DNA from: Empedobacter tilapiae
GTDB taxonomy: Bacteria; Bacteroidota; Bacteroidia; Flavobacteriales; Weeksellaceae
Assembly (NCBI RefSeq): GCF_004785645.1
Contig: NZ_SRPE01000001.1
Span: 248,001 to 312,000, forward strand
Direction: 5' to 3'
Length of the DNA: 64,000 bases
Shown here: positions 19,667-26,233 of the stretch, one piece after another
How the letters are laid out: every line of letters begins with the position of its first letter
How positions within the stretch are numbered: the stretch's first letter is position 1
Notes under the pieces: generated by a model
What the model was told of the DNA's origin: nothing
Database searches by the model: none
The model's input: only the letters and a program-made list of their open reading frames with translations
Translations under genes and position numbers: made by a program

Positions 19667-19686
19667 AACCTTTTTCTAAAAAGGTT
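19667..19686. promoter_or_regulatory. Perfect inverted repeat upstream of the receptor gene
   Basis: AACCTTTTT-CT-AAAAAGGTT is a 9-bp perfect inverted repeat 49-68 nt upstream of the receptor start. It could be an operator or a leader-RNA hairpin. No protein can be assigned. Confidence 0.4.
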
Positions 19687-19857
19687 TAATTCTAAATAAA
19701 AATATTTAAAAAATTTGTCGTGTATTCCTCTTTTTCGTTACAGTCTATAACAATTTATTGTATTATCTAATTGTAAAATTTAACATATCCCACTTTAAAC
19801 CTTTTTGTTTTTTTTGAGTCTTATGTTCAGAATAAATAATTAAAAAAGTTGATAATT

Positions 19858-20184
19858 ATGAAAACAGCATTTTATAAATACTTAGGATTGGGGTTAATTG
19901 CTTTCACTTTAACAACTGCATCAGCACAAGACAAACATGATGTATCTAGAGAGCAAAAATTACAACAATTAAAAAAAGATTTAAACTTGACTGATGACCA
20001 AGTATTAAAAATAAAACAAATAGAAGATAGTTATAATGACGAAAAACTTGAATTGAAAAAGAAAATGAAAGAAGTTCGTCAAAAAGAATTTAACGAAATC
20101 AATGCTGTTTTTACACCAGAACAAAAAGCAACATTGAAAGAATTGCACGCCAAAAAACATAAAAATAGAAAAGGAGCTAATTAA
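19858..20184 (+). CDS. Small periplasmic LTxxQ-type (Spy/CpxP-like) protein
   Basis: The 108-residue protein has a signal peptide (about residues 1-22, ending SAQD) and a highly charged helical mature part with LNLTDDQVLKIKQIED and VFTPEQKATLKEL, the paired LTxxQ-like motifs of Spy/CpxP-type periplasmic chaperone or metal-response proteins. I chose the ATG at 19858; the TTG at 19849 adds only three residues. It is divergent from the receptor gene and its stop lies within the terminator hairpin. Confidence 0.78.
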   Translation: MKTAFYKYLGLGLIAFTLTTASAQDKHDVSREQKLQQLKKDLNLTDDQVLKIKQIEDSYNDEKLELKKKMKEVRQKEFNEINAVFTPEQKATLKELHAKKHKNRKGAN

Positions 20185-20199
20185 TAGCTCCTTTTCTAT
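20167..20199 (+). terminator. Terminator overlapping the end of the LTxxQ gene
   Basis: A 13-bp stem (20167-20179 with 20185-20197) with core AGGAGCTA/TAGCTCCT contains the stop codon in its loop and is followed by T-rich sequence. Confidence 0.85.
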
Positions 20200-20270
20200 T
20201 TTTATAATTATTGTAACTTAATACGCTTATGCTTTTGTATAAAGCAACTATATTAAGTTAGAAAAATAAT

Positions 20271-20325
20271 TACATACATTCTACTGCCGCTATGTTGCCT
20301 TTATCCTGCCTTTATGTTGGGAGTA
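20271..20325. repeat. 55-bp repeat A, copy 1 (11-bp internal period)
   Basis: It differs from copy 2 at one base (GCCGC versus GCCAC). TGCC recurs at 20285, 20296 and 20307, followed by TGGG at 20318, giving units of exactly 11 bp of the type TGCCTTTATGT. Function unknown. Confidence 0.9.
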
Positions 20326-20769
20326 GCTAGCAAGTTGATCCGTCCTAAAATAACTATACATGCTTTTAAATAAATCCTGTTATAGTTATACATCAATTGA
20401 TCTTAATCCTAAATTTACTATACAAGGGAGTTTTGATAATTAAAACTTCTATTATAATTTTTCCATTAACCCTTTTTGCCAATGCATTTTCATAATTAAA
20501 CACTTGTCATAGAGGCTATACTTGTTCTCCCGAACTACATAATCAACTTGTTTTGTTTTTTTCATACACGTGTAATTTGTGTATAGCTAATTCAGTAAAA
20601 ATCAAAAGAAATATGAGCCGTTGTATACGATTTTTCATTTTTTATTCATTTCCTGTTTATTTTAATTATCGGTATTCATATACCTTACAAGGAAGAGCGC
20701 AAAAAAAAGAAACAATAAACGTTCTACATTATTGTATAAAAACAACTAGGTTATCATCACAAAACCTTA

Positions 20770-20824
20770 TACATACATTCTACTGCCACTATGTTGCCTT
20801 TATCCTGCCTTTATGTTGGGAGTA
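20770..20824. repeat. 55-bp repeat A, copy 2 (11-bp internal period)
   Basis: This is the partner of 20271-20325, 499 bp away in the same orientation. TGCC units at 20784, 20795 and 20806 are followed in phase by TGGG at 20817 and TGCT at 20828, so the 11-bp pattern extends past the 55-bp identity. Confidence 0.9.
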
Positions 20825-20937
20825 TCCTGCTACTATCTATACATGGAATAAAAATGTTGTATACGTTGTTTACATTTAGTGAGTGTTTGTCATCAACCTC
20901 ACCTTATGGATGTACAATCACCCTCAAAAATTATAAT

Positions 20938-22038
20938 TTATGCTATAATAAGCTCAATTCCTGCTTTATCAGCTTTGTATTTTATTTTGGTCATTAATTC
21001 ATAATAACTCCAATTCCTCAATACAAATTCTTCTTCTTTCGCTAGCTCCATCTTTTCTTCTTGATCCAATAAAATAAGCGTTCCTGCTTTATTATTGATG
21101 CAAAAATCAATTAGCTTTCGACTGTAAACATGTAATCGATTATGTACGTAATTACGTTCTAATTGACTCATTTTTTCTAGCGCTTTTAGTTTTCTAGTTC
21201 TTCCTTTACCTGATTTCGCATAAGCTACTCCTACTTGCGTTCGTTTACGAGACGCTTGTATCGCTAATCTTCTATACAAAAACTCTTCTTTGGTTCCGAT
21301 GGTAAGCCGAGATTTACCTACTTTTGCAACCAATGGATATTCTAATGATAAGGAAGCTTCTGCAATAATTTCGGGTTGTAATTGATTTTTTTCTTTTTCA
21401 ATTTCAACAACAGCTAACCAAAATATTTTACCTTTTTCGATTTTTATTTGTGACGTACAAAGTTTAATTTCGCCGTTTATCACTTGTTCCAATAACCTTT
21501 TGTTACCTATAAAATCTTTTCCTAAATATGTTTTGAATGGAAGTTGAAACAACCGAAAACAAAAACTTTTTTTTTCAGGATGATAAGATAATCTACTTAT
21601 TCCAACTAGTCCAAAAGGAAATGCTATGTCTCGTTTGAAGTTTTTTAACGAAGCTTCTCCTTTCAAATATCCTTGATAATCTTTGTTAAATGAGCTATAA
21701 AGTCTGTTATTTAAACAAATTAATATATTAGTTGGAATTTCACCTTTAAAACGATTTGATAACATACGATAAATAGAATTTATTCGTGAACATTCTAACA
21801 TACCATCTTCATCTTTGTTTTCGTCTACTAATTTATATTTGATTTCTTCAGAGAAATAAAAAAAATCTTTAACCATTTCTTGTACATACAAATGGCTAAC
21901 AATCAAATTAGCAGCTCTAAAACATATATTCCGCCATTTATAAAGTGTACTCAAAACTTCCTTTCGTTCTTCTTGAGTTGGTAAATCAACGATTAATCGT
22001 ATTTTTCGAGTGAGTATTAAAGTAGATTTTTCCATCAT
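20938..22038 (-). CDS. Nuclease-dead Cas12f/TnpB-lineage protein (dCas12f-like), partner of the upstream sigma factor
   Basis: The 366-residue protein aligns in my reading with compact Cas12f nucleases from the wedge/REC part (about 1-215, including GEIKLCTSQIKI and the WLAVVEIEKE strand) through the RuvC fold. Helical features of RuvC survive: YRRLAIQASRKR (255-266), the long K/R helix 280-300, NKAGTLILLDQ (316-326) and NWSYYELMTKIKYKADKAGIEL (342-363). The catalytic positions are lost: the RuvC-I aspartate of the GIDxG motif corresponds to Ser229 in EASLSLEYP, and the RuvC-II glutamate to Leu324. The protein ends just after GIEL, so the zinc finger and RuvC-III aspartate are absent. It should bind guide RNA and DNA but not cut. 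It starts at the ATG at 22038, overlapping the sigma stop as TGATG; a TTG at 22041 is less likely. Confidence 0.88.
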   Translation of the reverse strand: MMEKSTLILTRKIRLIVDLPTQEERKEVLSTLYKWRNICFRAANLIVSHLYVQEMVKDFFYFSEEIKYKLVDENKDEDGMLECSRINSIYRMLSNRFKGEIPTNILICLNNRLYSSFNKDYQGYLKGEASLKNFKRDIAFPFGLVGISRLSYHPEKKSFCFRLFQLPFKTYLGKDFIGNKRLLEQVINGEIKLCTSQIKIEKGKIFWLAVVEIEKEKNQLQPEIIAEASLSLEYPLVAKVGKSRLTIGTKEEFLYRRLAIQASRKRTQVGVAYAKSGKGRTRKLKALEKMSQLERNYVHNRLHVYSRKLIDFCINNKAGTLILLDQEEKMELAKEEEFVLRNWSYYELMTKIKYKADKAGIELIIA

Positions 22039-22817
22039 CAATAGTTTAGGGATTGAGCTTTATTTTGTTGAGTGAATTTATAAGCGACTATAAATTCATT
22101 GTGTACTTCTTTCTGAGAAAGTTCTAATGTCTTAGCAATGGTTGTAAACGATTGTTTTTCCTCACATCGAAGTTTTAAAATCAGCGATTGTCTCTCGTTT
22201 ATTTGATCTTTTTTTTCTGTAAAAGAAACTGTTTTGCTTCTAGTCAACTTATCTTGGTGATTTAAAATCTTCTTAAGATCCTCAATAGCATGTTTAATTT
22301 CGTTACTTGTTTCAGTTATTCCTCTTCCTATTGCATGAGCAATCGCTTTATACTGAAATCCATGTTTTAAACAGAGTTCAATCAAATGCTTTCTTTCAAC
22401 ACTTAATAGAGGTAATACTTTTATAATTTCATCAAAATAGTGCTGTTGTCTATCATGGTCGATTAGGTTTTGAATGTTATCTGCAGGGTCATATCCAGCC
22501 AAATAATTTTGATAATTCTCATAACTTTCTAGCGAACTCACGCTCCTAAAAAACTTATTCTTCGGTTTACGATAATGCGAATAGCAACTGTGTTTCATTA
22601 CCAATCTCAAAAAGAAAAAGATATGATCAGGAGATTCAATTTTCTCACGATATTCCCATAATTTCAGAAACACATCTTGTACCAAACATTCTACTACAAA
22701 TTCATCATCAACTATTTGTTTACCAATCCAAAAAAGTAACCTTTTATGTCTTACATAAATTTGATCCAAAGCTATGGGATCACCTTTTTTTAATAATTCA
22801 TATTCTTTTTCTAGCAT
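22038..22817 (-). CDS. ECF-type RNA polymerase sigma factor linked to dCas12f, with extra C-terminal HTH
   Basis: The 259-residue sigma-70-family protein has region 2 at about residues 5-85 (LKKGDPIALDQIYVRHKRLLF and the core-binding LVQDVFLKLWEY at 45-56), a linker rich in tyrosine and asparagine (95-125), and region 4 at about 130-185 (LPLLSVERKHLIELCLKHG then a helix-turn-helix). Unlike ordinary ECF factors it continues with a second region-4-like helix-turn-helix at about 206-248 (NERQSLILKLRCEE...TIAKTLELSQKEVHN). No anti-sigma gene is adjacent; the only partner is the translationally coupled dead Cas12f. This suggests that recruitment by the RNA-guided protein replaces normal promoter recognition. 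Confidence 0.9.
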   Translation of the reverse strand: MLEKEYELLKKGDPIALDQIYVRHKRLLFWIGKQIVDDEFVVECLVQDVFLKLWEYREKIESPDHIFFFLRLVMKHSCYSHYRKPKNKFFRSVSSLESYENYQNYLAGYDPADNIQNLIDHDRQQHYFDEIIKVLPLLSVERKHLIELCLKHGFQYKAIAHAIGRGITETSNEIKHAIEDLKKILNHQDKLTRSKTVSFTEKKDQINERQSLILKLRCEEKQSFTTIAKTLELSQKEVHNEFIVAYKFTQQNKAQSLNY

Positions 22818-22876
22818 AATAAGGGTGGTTTATTTATGTTTTACGTGATGCGTATTACGTTCTACGTTTTAACATC

Positions 22877-23325
22877 GTTTTTAAAATTCAACATTAGTTT
22901 TAAAAGTCACTCCTTTCTCAGTACATCGCGCCAACTTTGTTTTGGGGAAAGGGAGTTTTATTTTCACGGTTTACGTTCTACGCTAACGCTTTTCGTTTTT
23001 TCTTATTAATAATCAAATTCACTTTTAACAACGGATTTTGTCATTCTGGGCTTGTATCAGAATCTCTTCTTTTCATTTTTGTCTTGACACAAAACGAAAC
23101 AAAAAAGTCAAGGCCGTAAACCTCTCTACTAAAAATGCTCTCATTTCACTAAAGATTTTACAAACCCTACGGGCTAAAACCTTTTTAACGCTCCATTCAT
23201 CCTTTTTCAATATTCAAATTCGTTGTAATTCATAGTTCGTCACAGAACCTCGTCCTTAATCTCAACCTCAAATACATAAGACATCTTACAATTCTAAAAT
23301 CTCGATTCTCATATCTAACATCTAA
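22877..23325. repeat. Large non-coding direct repeat, copy 1
   Basis: This copy comprises two conserved stretches. The first runs from GTTTTTAAAATTCAACATTAG to about 23030 (shared with 24041-24200) and the second from 23101 to about 23325 (shared with 24290-24548, including AGTCAAGGCCGTAAACC and GGGCTAAAACC). Between them the copies differ. Same orientation, offset about 1.17-1.19 kb. Confidence 0.8.
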
Positions 23326-23403
23326 TTTGTACTTTTTACTTAATACATACTACATCTTAACAATCCCTTCCGATACACGAACCTCGAACAAACCATACGG
23401 AAC

Positions 23404-23486
23404 GCATATACAATGGATACAGAATGGATACAGCGCGGATACACAACCGATACAGAAAAGTGTCACTTTCGATATACACCGATACA
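23404..23486. repeat. 11-bp-phased repeat B (GGATACA units)
   Basis: GGATACA-like heptamers start at 23404 (degenerate), 23415, 23426, 23437, 23448, 23459 (degenerate), 23470 and 23480. The spacing is 11 bp except for the last (10). The intervening 4 bp vary. Confidence 0.8.
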
Positions 23487-24040
23487 GGATTTTAACTCTT
23501 TTTAACACTTAATTTATCTAAACACAATAGAAACATAGGTTTTTATCTTTTTTTATTTTAGAGATTCCATAGTTCAGTAAACTGAAACATAGCAATCTCC
23601 TTACTCTGTTATAAAGATTTATCTTCTCTATTGCTCTTTATTTTCAACATCCAGTTCTATGTACCTATGTGGTGAAATATTAATTAGTCAATTCTTTATC
23701 ATTCTGAGCACAGACCTAAACCCACAAATTCCCCTTGGACAGTTTTAAAAATTATAATTAATAAATGAAATAAAATTTAACACTAATACATTCTATGAAG
23801 ATCATTTACTCTCTTTATAGTTGTCTTCGGGGAATAAAATGTGAGTCTTTATTGCTTAATAATTTTGTTCACTATTTCTCCTTCCTATTCGTATATCCAC
23901 CAATGAGGTTCGAATTTCTTTTACCATGTCAGTCATGGTTTTTATTTGTACATATAAAGGTATAGCACAAAATAGTCCCAGTAGCGAAACATAAGATTGC
24001 CTACTGAATTTGAAGTAAAATTTTCTCATAATTTTACATA

Positions 24041-24548
24041 GTTTTTAAATTCAACATTAGTTTTAAAAGCCACTCCTTTTCCAGTACATCGCGCCAACTT
24101 TGTTTTTGAGAAAGGGGTTTTATTTTTTTTACGGTTTACGGTCTACGCTTAACGTTTTATGTATTTTTATTCTTATTAATAATCAAATTTATTTTTAATA
24201 ACATTTGAGATTAAGAGGAGGAGTCACGATGTGACTCAGGTATTCCTTTTCTTTAATAATGTCACTTTTTACTTGACTAAAAAGTAACCAAAAAGTCAAG
24301 GCCGTAAACCTCTCTACTAAAAATGTTCTCACTCCACTAAAGATTTTAAAAACCCTACGGGCTAAAACCTTTTTAACGCTCCATTCATCCATTTTCTTAA
24401 CGTGAGAGTTTTAATGCCATTTTCTTCATCCTTTAAATCGTTGTTATTCATAGTTCGTCACAGAACCTCGTCCTTAATCTCAACCTCAAATACATAAGAT
24501 AACTTACAATTCTAAAATCTCAATACTAATAGCTAACATCTACTATTA
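24041..24548. repeat. Large non-coding direct repeat, copy 2
   Basis: Second copy of 22877-23325, with about 90% identity in the conserved stretches by eye and a different middle (24200-24289). It ends about 140 bp before the small-RNA terminator. Confidence 0.8.
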
Positions 24549-24689
24549 GAATCGAATAACCATCTGTGCATTTCTATTATAAGAAACACATATTTTTAGA
24601 GAGAGTATTTTACTTGATTTGTAGAGGAATTAAACCAAATATATTGTATGAAGTCCAATGCTATTGTTATGGAAGAAACGACCAAAAAC

Positions 24690-24770
24690 AAAAAAGGCGT
24701 GGAACTCATCTTAAAGCATCAGAGGTACTGCCATACCATAACCACAATAAGAGAGCCCACGCCTAGGTCG
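24690..24770 (-). ncRNA. Candidate ~80-nt small RNA with long closing stem (6S-like fold)
   Basis: On the minus strand a full promoter (24775-24807) is followed by an RNA of about 80 nt. Its closing stem pairs AGGCGTGG (24764-24757) with CCACGCCT (24702-24695), then U6. The stem continues with CTC/GAG (24755-24753 with 24707-24705) and UCUUA/UAAGA (24752-24748 with 24713-24709), separated by single bulges, into a symmetric internal loop of about 10 by 10 nt and a 4-bp apical hairpin GGUA/UACC (24737-24734, 24727-24724). A long hairpin with a central bubble resembles 6S-type RNAs. A match to the Rfam 6S-Flavo family is possible but I cannot test it. It is not within any gene. Confidence 0.75.
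24695..24702 (-). terminator. 3' arm and U-run ending the small RNA
   Basis: The 3' strand of the closing stem (CCACGCCT on the minus strand) runs directly into six U (24695-24690), so the closing stem doubles as an intrinsic terminator. Confidence 0.7.
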
Positions 24771-24774
24771 TGAG

Positions 24775-24807
24775 CAAATTTACTTATTTTCTTGTGGTTT
24801 CAAAAAA
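24775..24807 (-). promoter_or_regulatory. Bacteroidota-type promoter of the small RNA
   Basis: Minus strand: TTTTTTG at 24807-24801, an 18-nt spacer, and TAAATTTG at 24782-24775, a perfect TTG-N17-23-TAnnTTTG arrangement. Initiation is expected near 24768-24770, just before the closing stem. Confidence 0.8.
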
Positions 24808-24891
24808 TTGGCAGTTTTCTAATGCAAGAAAAAAGTATTTCTACTTTAATTTTTTATCTATCTGATAACAAATATAATAAAAAAATCAATA

Positions 24892-24909
24892 CAACACATA
24901 TATGTGTTG
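24892..24909. promoter_or_regulatory. Perfect 18-bp palindrome, likely operator of the XRE regulator
   Basis: CAACACATATATGTGTTG is a perfect inverted repeat centred 42 bp upstream of the XRE start codon. A dyad of this size is typical for a dimeric HTH repressor acting on its own promoter. Confidence 0.65.
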
Positions 24910-24942
24910 AAATAATTTAAAATACTTTCCAAATTTTACTTA

Positions 24943-25221
24943 ATGGCTAAAAATAACATTGAGTATTTAAAAATACAAGTTGGTAGAATTATCTTATTAA
25001 ATAGATTACAAGCGAGGTTATCTCAATTTGAACTAGGTCTTAAAATAGATTTATCTGCAAATCAAGTAGGTAGAATAGAAAGAGCTGAGAGTAATCCTAC
25101 ACTTGAAACTCTTGTAAAAATTTGTAATTATTTTGATATTGATATCAATAATTTATTTGTTAAACTAAACAAATTAGAAGAACAATCTATAATAGCTGAA
25201 ATAAAATCTTTAAAGAAATAA
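24943..25221 (+). CDS. XRE-family helix-turn-helix regulator
   Basis: The 92-residue DNA-binding protein has an HTH_3/XRE domain at about residues 10-70: IILLNRLQARLSQFELGLKI then the recognition helix SANQVGRIERAESNPTLETL and KICNYFDIDINNLF. A short C-terminal helix (75-92) could dimerise. It lacks any effector domain. It stands alone with a palindromic operator candidate upstream. Such genes often belong to mobile or accessory regions; whether it controls the neighbouring small RNA, the RHS locus or only itself is unknown. Confidence 0.9.
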   Translation: MAKNNIEYLKIQVGRIILLNRLQARLSQFELGLKIDLSANQVGRIERAESNPTLETLVKICNYFDIDINNLFVKLNKLEEQSIIAEIKSLKK

Positions 25222-25576
25222 ATTAACCAACATTAATAAAAGCACTAAGATGTTTCTTTAAACTTTTATTAATTTAATTTCACCAATGGTCTAATATTTT
25301 TTATAATTTTTGTTGTAAAGGATTATTAATAACTTTTTACACAACAAGGTATACCTCTTATTTTGTCGTCTATATTTTATAATAACAAAATAGCCTATTT
25401 CTTCGGGGTTTGTTCGAGTGTCCTTCGACAATGGTTCGAGAAAAAGGTTGTTTTGTCAAACAACAGTCGAACAACGGTCGAAGGATTATCGAAGAAGATA
25501 GGTTAAAACACAGCTTTATTTAGGTGTAATATTTTTTACGTTAAATGATATAATTTGAGAGAATTTTATAAAATAA
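25222..25576. other. Non-coding region with palindromic 11-bp-phased repeat C
   Basis: No gene seen. The stretch is AT-rich except for the phased TTCGA/TCGAA element at 25402-25493. It ends at the terminator of the last RHS orphan module. Confidence 0.6.
25402..25493. repeat. Palindromic 11-bp-phased repeat C (TTCGA ... TCGAA)
   Basis: The left arm has TTCGG at 25402 and TTCGA at 25413, 25424 and 25435. The centre is a hairpin GTTGTTT/AAACAAC (25447-25453, 25458-25464). The right arm has TCGAA at 25467, 25478 and 25489. Every spacing within an arm is 11 bp and the arms are imperfect inverted copies of each other. Confidence 0.88.
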
Positions 25577-25577
25577 T

Positions 25578-25603
25578 AAAAGGCAAACCTGAGTTTGCCT
25601 TTT
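25578..25603 (-). terminator. Terminator of RHS orphan module 2 (third copy of a related hairpin)
   Basis: AGGCAAAC/GTTTGCCT (25581-25588, 25593-25600) has a CTGA loop. The same hairpin type and similar 3'-flanking sequence occur at 28050 and 30470, each after a partner gene of the RHS locus. Confidence 0.88.
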
Positions 25604-25670
25604 ACTTTATTGTGAATTTATTTACTTGTAATTAATGTATTGTAATATAACAACACCTCTGATACATTAC

Positions 25671-26228
25671 TTATTTACTATAATACCAATGTTGGTCTAT
25701 TTTTTTACTATTAGATATCTTTTCTTTCCAATATTCATTTTTAATTTTCGAAATATCATCAATGTAAGCAATGTATTCTTCATCTTTAATGAAAAATATT
25801 ATAGAATTACCAATTTCAGAACTGCTATAAATTTTATATATATCTAATTTTTGAAATTCATTGATAATTTTTGAAATATCATTTAAAGTAGAGTTATAAT
25901 CTTGATTTTTCTTTTTATTAATAGAAAGATTGTATTTAGAAATATCAAATGTTCTTTTTGCTTTTATTTTTAAACAGATAGTATCCCCTATATTACAATT
26001 GTAATATTCGAAATTAGGTAAATGATATTTGTTTCCGTCAAATTCTTTTACGAAAGAAGAAACTCTTTTATTCCCCTCTAATACATTTGATGTTTTAATA
26101 TATACACCTTCAAATGTTTTAAAATCAGACTTTTGTAATTGATTAAGTATTTTATTATTATGATTGATTTCTTTACAATTAAAAAATGAAAGTAAACTAA
26201 CTAATAATATTATGATTGATTTTTTCAT
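25671..26228 (-). CDS. Putative lipoprotein partner (immunity candidate) of RHS orphan tip 2
   Basis: The 185-residue protein has a lipoprotein signal peptide (MKKSIIILLVSLLSFFNC; lipobox cysteine at residue 18). The mature part is rich in K, N, I and S with aromatic residues and has no recognised domain. It lies 5 nt after the orphan toxin-like tip, as cognate immunity genes do in polymorphic toxin loci. Lipidation predicts an envelope location. Immunity is inferred from position only. Confidence 0.7.
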   Translation of the reverse strand: MKKSIIILLVSLLSFFNCKEINHNNKILNQLQKSDFKTFEGVYIKTSNVLEGNKRVSSFVKEFDGNKYHLPNFEYYNCNIGDTICLKIKAKRTFDISKYNLSINKKKNQDYNSTLNDISKIINEFQKLDIYKIYSSSEIGNSIIFFIKDEEYIAYIDDISKIKNEYWKEKISNSKKIDQHWYYSK

Positions 26229-26233
26229 AATTA

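Larger units (their letters stand above)
20198..20937. other. 740-bp non-coding region downstream of the dead-Cas12f gene
   Basis: I see no convincing gene. The region holds two 55-bp near-identical repeats (20271-20325 and 20770-20824), a 9-bp stem ATAACTATA/TATAGTTAT (20350-20358 with 20381-20389), a palindrome ATCAATTGAT (20392-20401) and, immediately 3' of the Cas12f-like gene on the minus strand, two small potential hairpins (GTGAG/CTCAC at 20898-20902 and 20879-20883; ACATTT/AAATGT at 20772 offset, namely 20872-20877 with 20852-20857). In Cas12f/TnpB relatives the guide-RNA scaffold is often encoded next to or overlapping the 3' end of the protein gene, so this is the first place to look for a guide RNA. 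I cannot define one by eye. Confidence 0.5.
22818..24689. other. 1.9-kb non-coding, repeat-rich region upstream of the sigma gene
   Basis: There is no supportable gene. Contents are a duplicated block (22877-23325 and 24041-24548), the 11-bp-phased GGATACA array (23404-23486) and AT-rich spacer. Short open frames here overlap the repeats and have no coding character. The first 60 bp upstream of the sigma gene carry several ACGT-containing motifs (TACGTTCTACG type) but no clear TAnnTTTG on the minus strand, so the sigma promoter is unresolved. Confidence 0.55.

Noticed and set aside
20553-20879. 108-codon open frame in the region downstream of dCas12f
   Set aside because: It covers repeat A copy 2, has no conserved composition or motif and no promoter; probably chance in AT-rich DNA.
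20938-22038. Reading the Cas12f-like gene as an ordinary IS200/IS605 TnpB transposon gene
   Set aside because: No TnpA, no subterminal hairpin ends, catalytic residues missing, C-terminus absent and a coupled sigma gene. A simple decaying TnpB would not normally keep an intact, coupled frame.
23327-23512. 61-codon open frame over the GGATACA array
   Set aside because: The peptide simply reflects the 11-bp repeat; no coding support.
24566-24766. 66-codon plus-strand open frame
   Set aside because: It lies antisense to the small RNA with its own promoter and terminator; the protein has no domain character.
20198-24942. CRISPR array
   Set aside because: The repeats here are 11-bp-phased units or a single pair of 55-bp copies, not regularly spaced repeats with unique spacers of constant length. 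No cas1, cas2 or other cas genes are present.
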